DNA of 8,524 nt from Pseudomonadota bacterium. Its GTDB lineage: Bacteria; Bdellovibrionota; Oligoflexia; Oligoflexales; Oligoflexaceae. Position numbers and translations under genes: made by a program. Positions 7,744 to 8,524 of the stretch are shown here, one piece after another (position 1 is the first letter of the stretch; every line of letters begins with the position of its first letter). The notes beneath the pieces are model-generated. The model saw only the letters and a program-made list of their open reading frames with translations, searched no databases and had not been told where the DNA came from. Location: positions 1-8,524 of the forward strand of contig JAKQGS010000385.1 in the NCBI GenBank assembly GCA_029556045.1, read 5' to 3'.

Positions 7744-8524
7744 CTATTTCAGAACACCCCGCTCCCGCCAGATTTCACCGCGGATACCTTCGAGGATTAG
7801 ATCATCTCCATCTTCACCCAGGATGTAATTGTGCTGCAGGGGGATTTTGCCGGATGGGGTGTCCAGCGCATAGGTGGGAATGGCAAAACCTGTGATGTTG
7901 CCACGCAGGGATTTCATCAGTTCCAATCCCTTGCGCACGGAGACACGCAGATGTTCCGTGCCCGCCACGGCGTGCGGGTGGAACATGTAATAGGGCCGAA
8001 CCCGGATTTTCAACAGTCCTTTGAGCAGCGCCAGCAGTCGCTCGGGAGAATCGTTGACTCCCTTGAGGAACACCCCTTGTTTTCCCACCGGAATACCGGC
8101 ATTCACCAGATTGCTCACGGCTATGACCGCTTCGGGTGTGATTTCTTCCGCGCAGTTGAAATGAGTGTTGAGCCACACCGGATGATACTGGGCAATCATC
8201 TGCGCCAGTTTTTTCGTCACCCGATAGGGCAGGGTCACCGGGGTGCGGGTGCCAAAGCGGATGATCTCCACATGGGGAATCGCCCGCAATCGCTGCAGCA
8301 GGTTTTCCAGCGCCGCATCGGACGCGATAAAGGGATCACCGCCGGTGATCAGCACATCGCGGATGGCGGGATTGTCCGCAATGTAGCGAATGCCGCGGTC
8401 CACGATGGCGCGGTTGAAGTGCAGGCCCTCTTCATCATCGCGACGTTTGCGAAAGCAGTACCGGCAGTAAACAGGGCATAGTTGTGCCACGCAAAAGGCC
8501 ACACGGTCCGGGTAGATATGCACC
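7744..8524 (-). CDS. KamA-family radical SAM/PLP aminomutase, N-terminus cut by window edge
   Basis: Relative of lysine 2,3-aminomutase, which moves an amino group between neighbouring carbons using a 5'-deoxyadenosyl radical and PLP. 259 codons are visible, and roughly the first 100 residues lie outside. Numbering from the visible start, the [4Fe-4S] motif is C16-PVY-C20-RY-C23, followed by FRKR. ITGGDPF (59-65), RTRTPV-like GTRTPV (91-96), WLNTHFN (117-123) and PVGKQGVFLKGVND (145-158) are all family features. The PLP lysine is K226 in ALDTPSGKIPL. Two details differ from the lysine enzymes. H184 in YYMFHPHAVAG stands where an aspartate contacts the substrate amino group, and the glycine-rich PLP loop is two residues shorter. 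The KamA, EF-P aminomutase (EpmB) and glutamate aminomutase branches share this fold, so the substrate is left open. Convergent with the transporter gene; no functional link is evident. Confidence 0.9.
   Translation of the reverse strand, partial: VHIYPDRVAFCVAQLCPVYCRYCFRKRRDDEEGLHFNRAIVDRGIRYIADNPAIRDVLITGGDPFIASDAALENLLQRLRAIPHVEIIRFGTRTPVTLPYRVTKKLAQMIAQYHPVWLNTHFNCAEEITPEAVIAVSNLVNAGIPVGKQGVFLKGVNDSPERLLALLKGLLKIRVRPYYMFHPHAVAGTEHLRVSVRKGLELMKSLRGNITGFAIPTYALDTPSGKIPLQHNYILGEDGDDLILEGIRGEIWRERGVLK

Noticed and set aside
7831..8481. A 216-codon plus-strand frame opposite the KamA-family gene
   Set aside because: The minus-strand frame carries the radical SAM cysteines and the PLP lysine; the plus-strand product is His/Gln-rich without a family match.

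Overview
The window comes from a Gram-negative bacterium of middling GC content. It holds the divergent fronts of two gene sets plus one gene cut by the right edge. Outer-membrane biology is implied by a periplasmic, membrane-anchored parvulin chaperone and by a MreBCD-PBP2 rod complex. The MreB N-terminus and the divergent parvulin gene remind me of deltaproteobacteria and Bdellovibrionota-type genomes, but this is an impression and not a proof of taxonomy.

Left half, minus strand (3892 down to 1): mreB, mreC, mreD and mrdA (PBP2), the classical cell-shape operon. mreC/mreD overlap by 8 bases and mreD/mrdA by 4 (ATGA). mrdA is intact as far as it goes but leaves the window after the SxxK and SxD motifs and before KTG. 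rodA would be expected next. MreB filaments position MreC/MreD and the PBP2 transpeptidase that builds side-wall peptidoglycan.

Middle (3893-4114): a 222-base divergent control region. It has an extended -10 promoter facing right and, facing left, a perfect 7-bp hairpin just before the mreB Shine-Dalgarno. One arm of this hairpin is also complementary to that Shine-Dalgarno.

Right half, plus strand (4115-7685): a tight three-gene unit. It encodes a membrane-anchored SurA/PpiD-like parvulin chaperone, an NAD(H) kinase resembling plant NADK3 rather than E. coli NadK, and a ferritin-like/VIT1 fusion iron (or manganese) transporter whose ferritin-like part has lost expected metal ligands. Gaps are 6 and 13 bases, so co-transcription is likely. 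No single pathway obviously joins them; envelope and redox/iron stress is a possible theme.

Right edge, minus strand (8524-7744): the C-terminal part of a lysine 2,3-aminomutase (KamA)-family radical SAM/PLP enzyme, convergent with the transporter. A histidine sits where lysine-acting members have an aspartate. I see no tRNA, rRNA, CRISPR array, insertion sequence or phage gene. The region looks like ordinary chromosome with several unusual details rather than a wholly new system.
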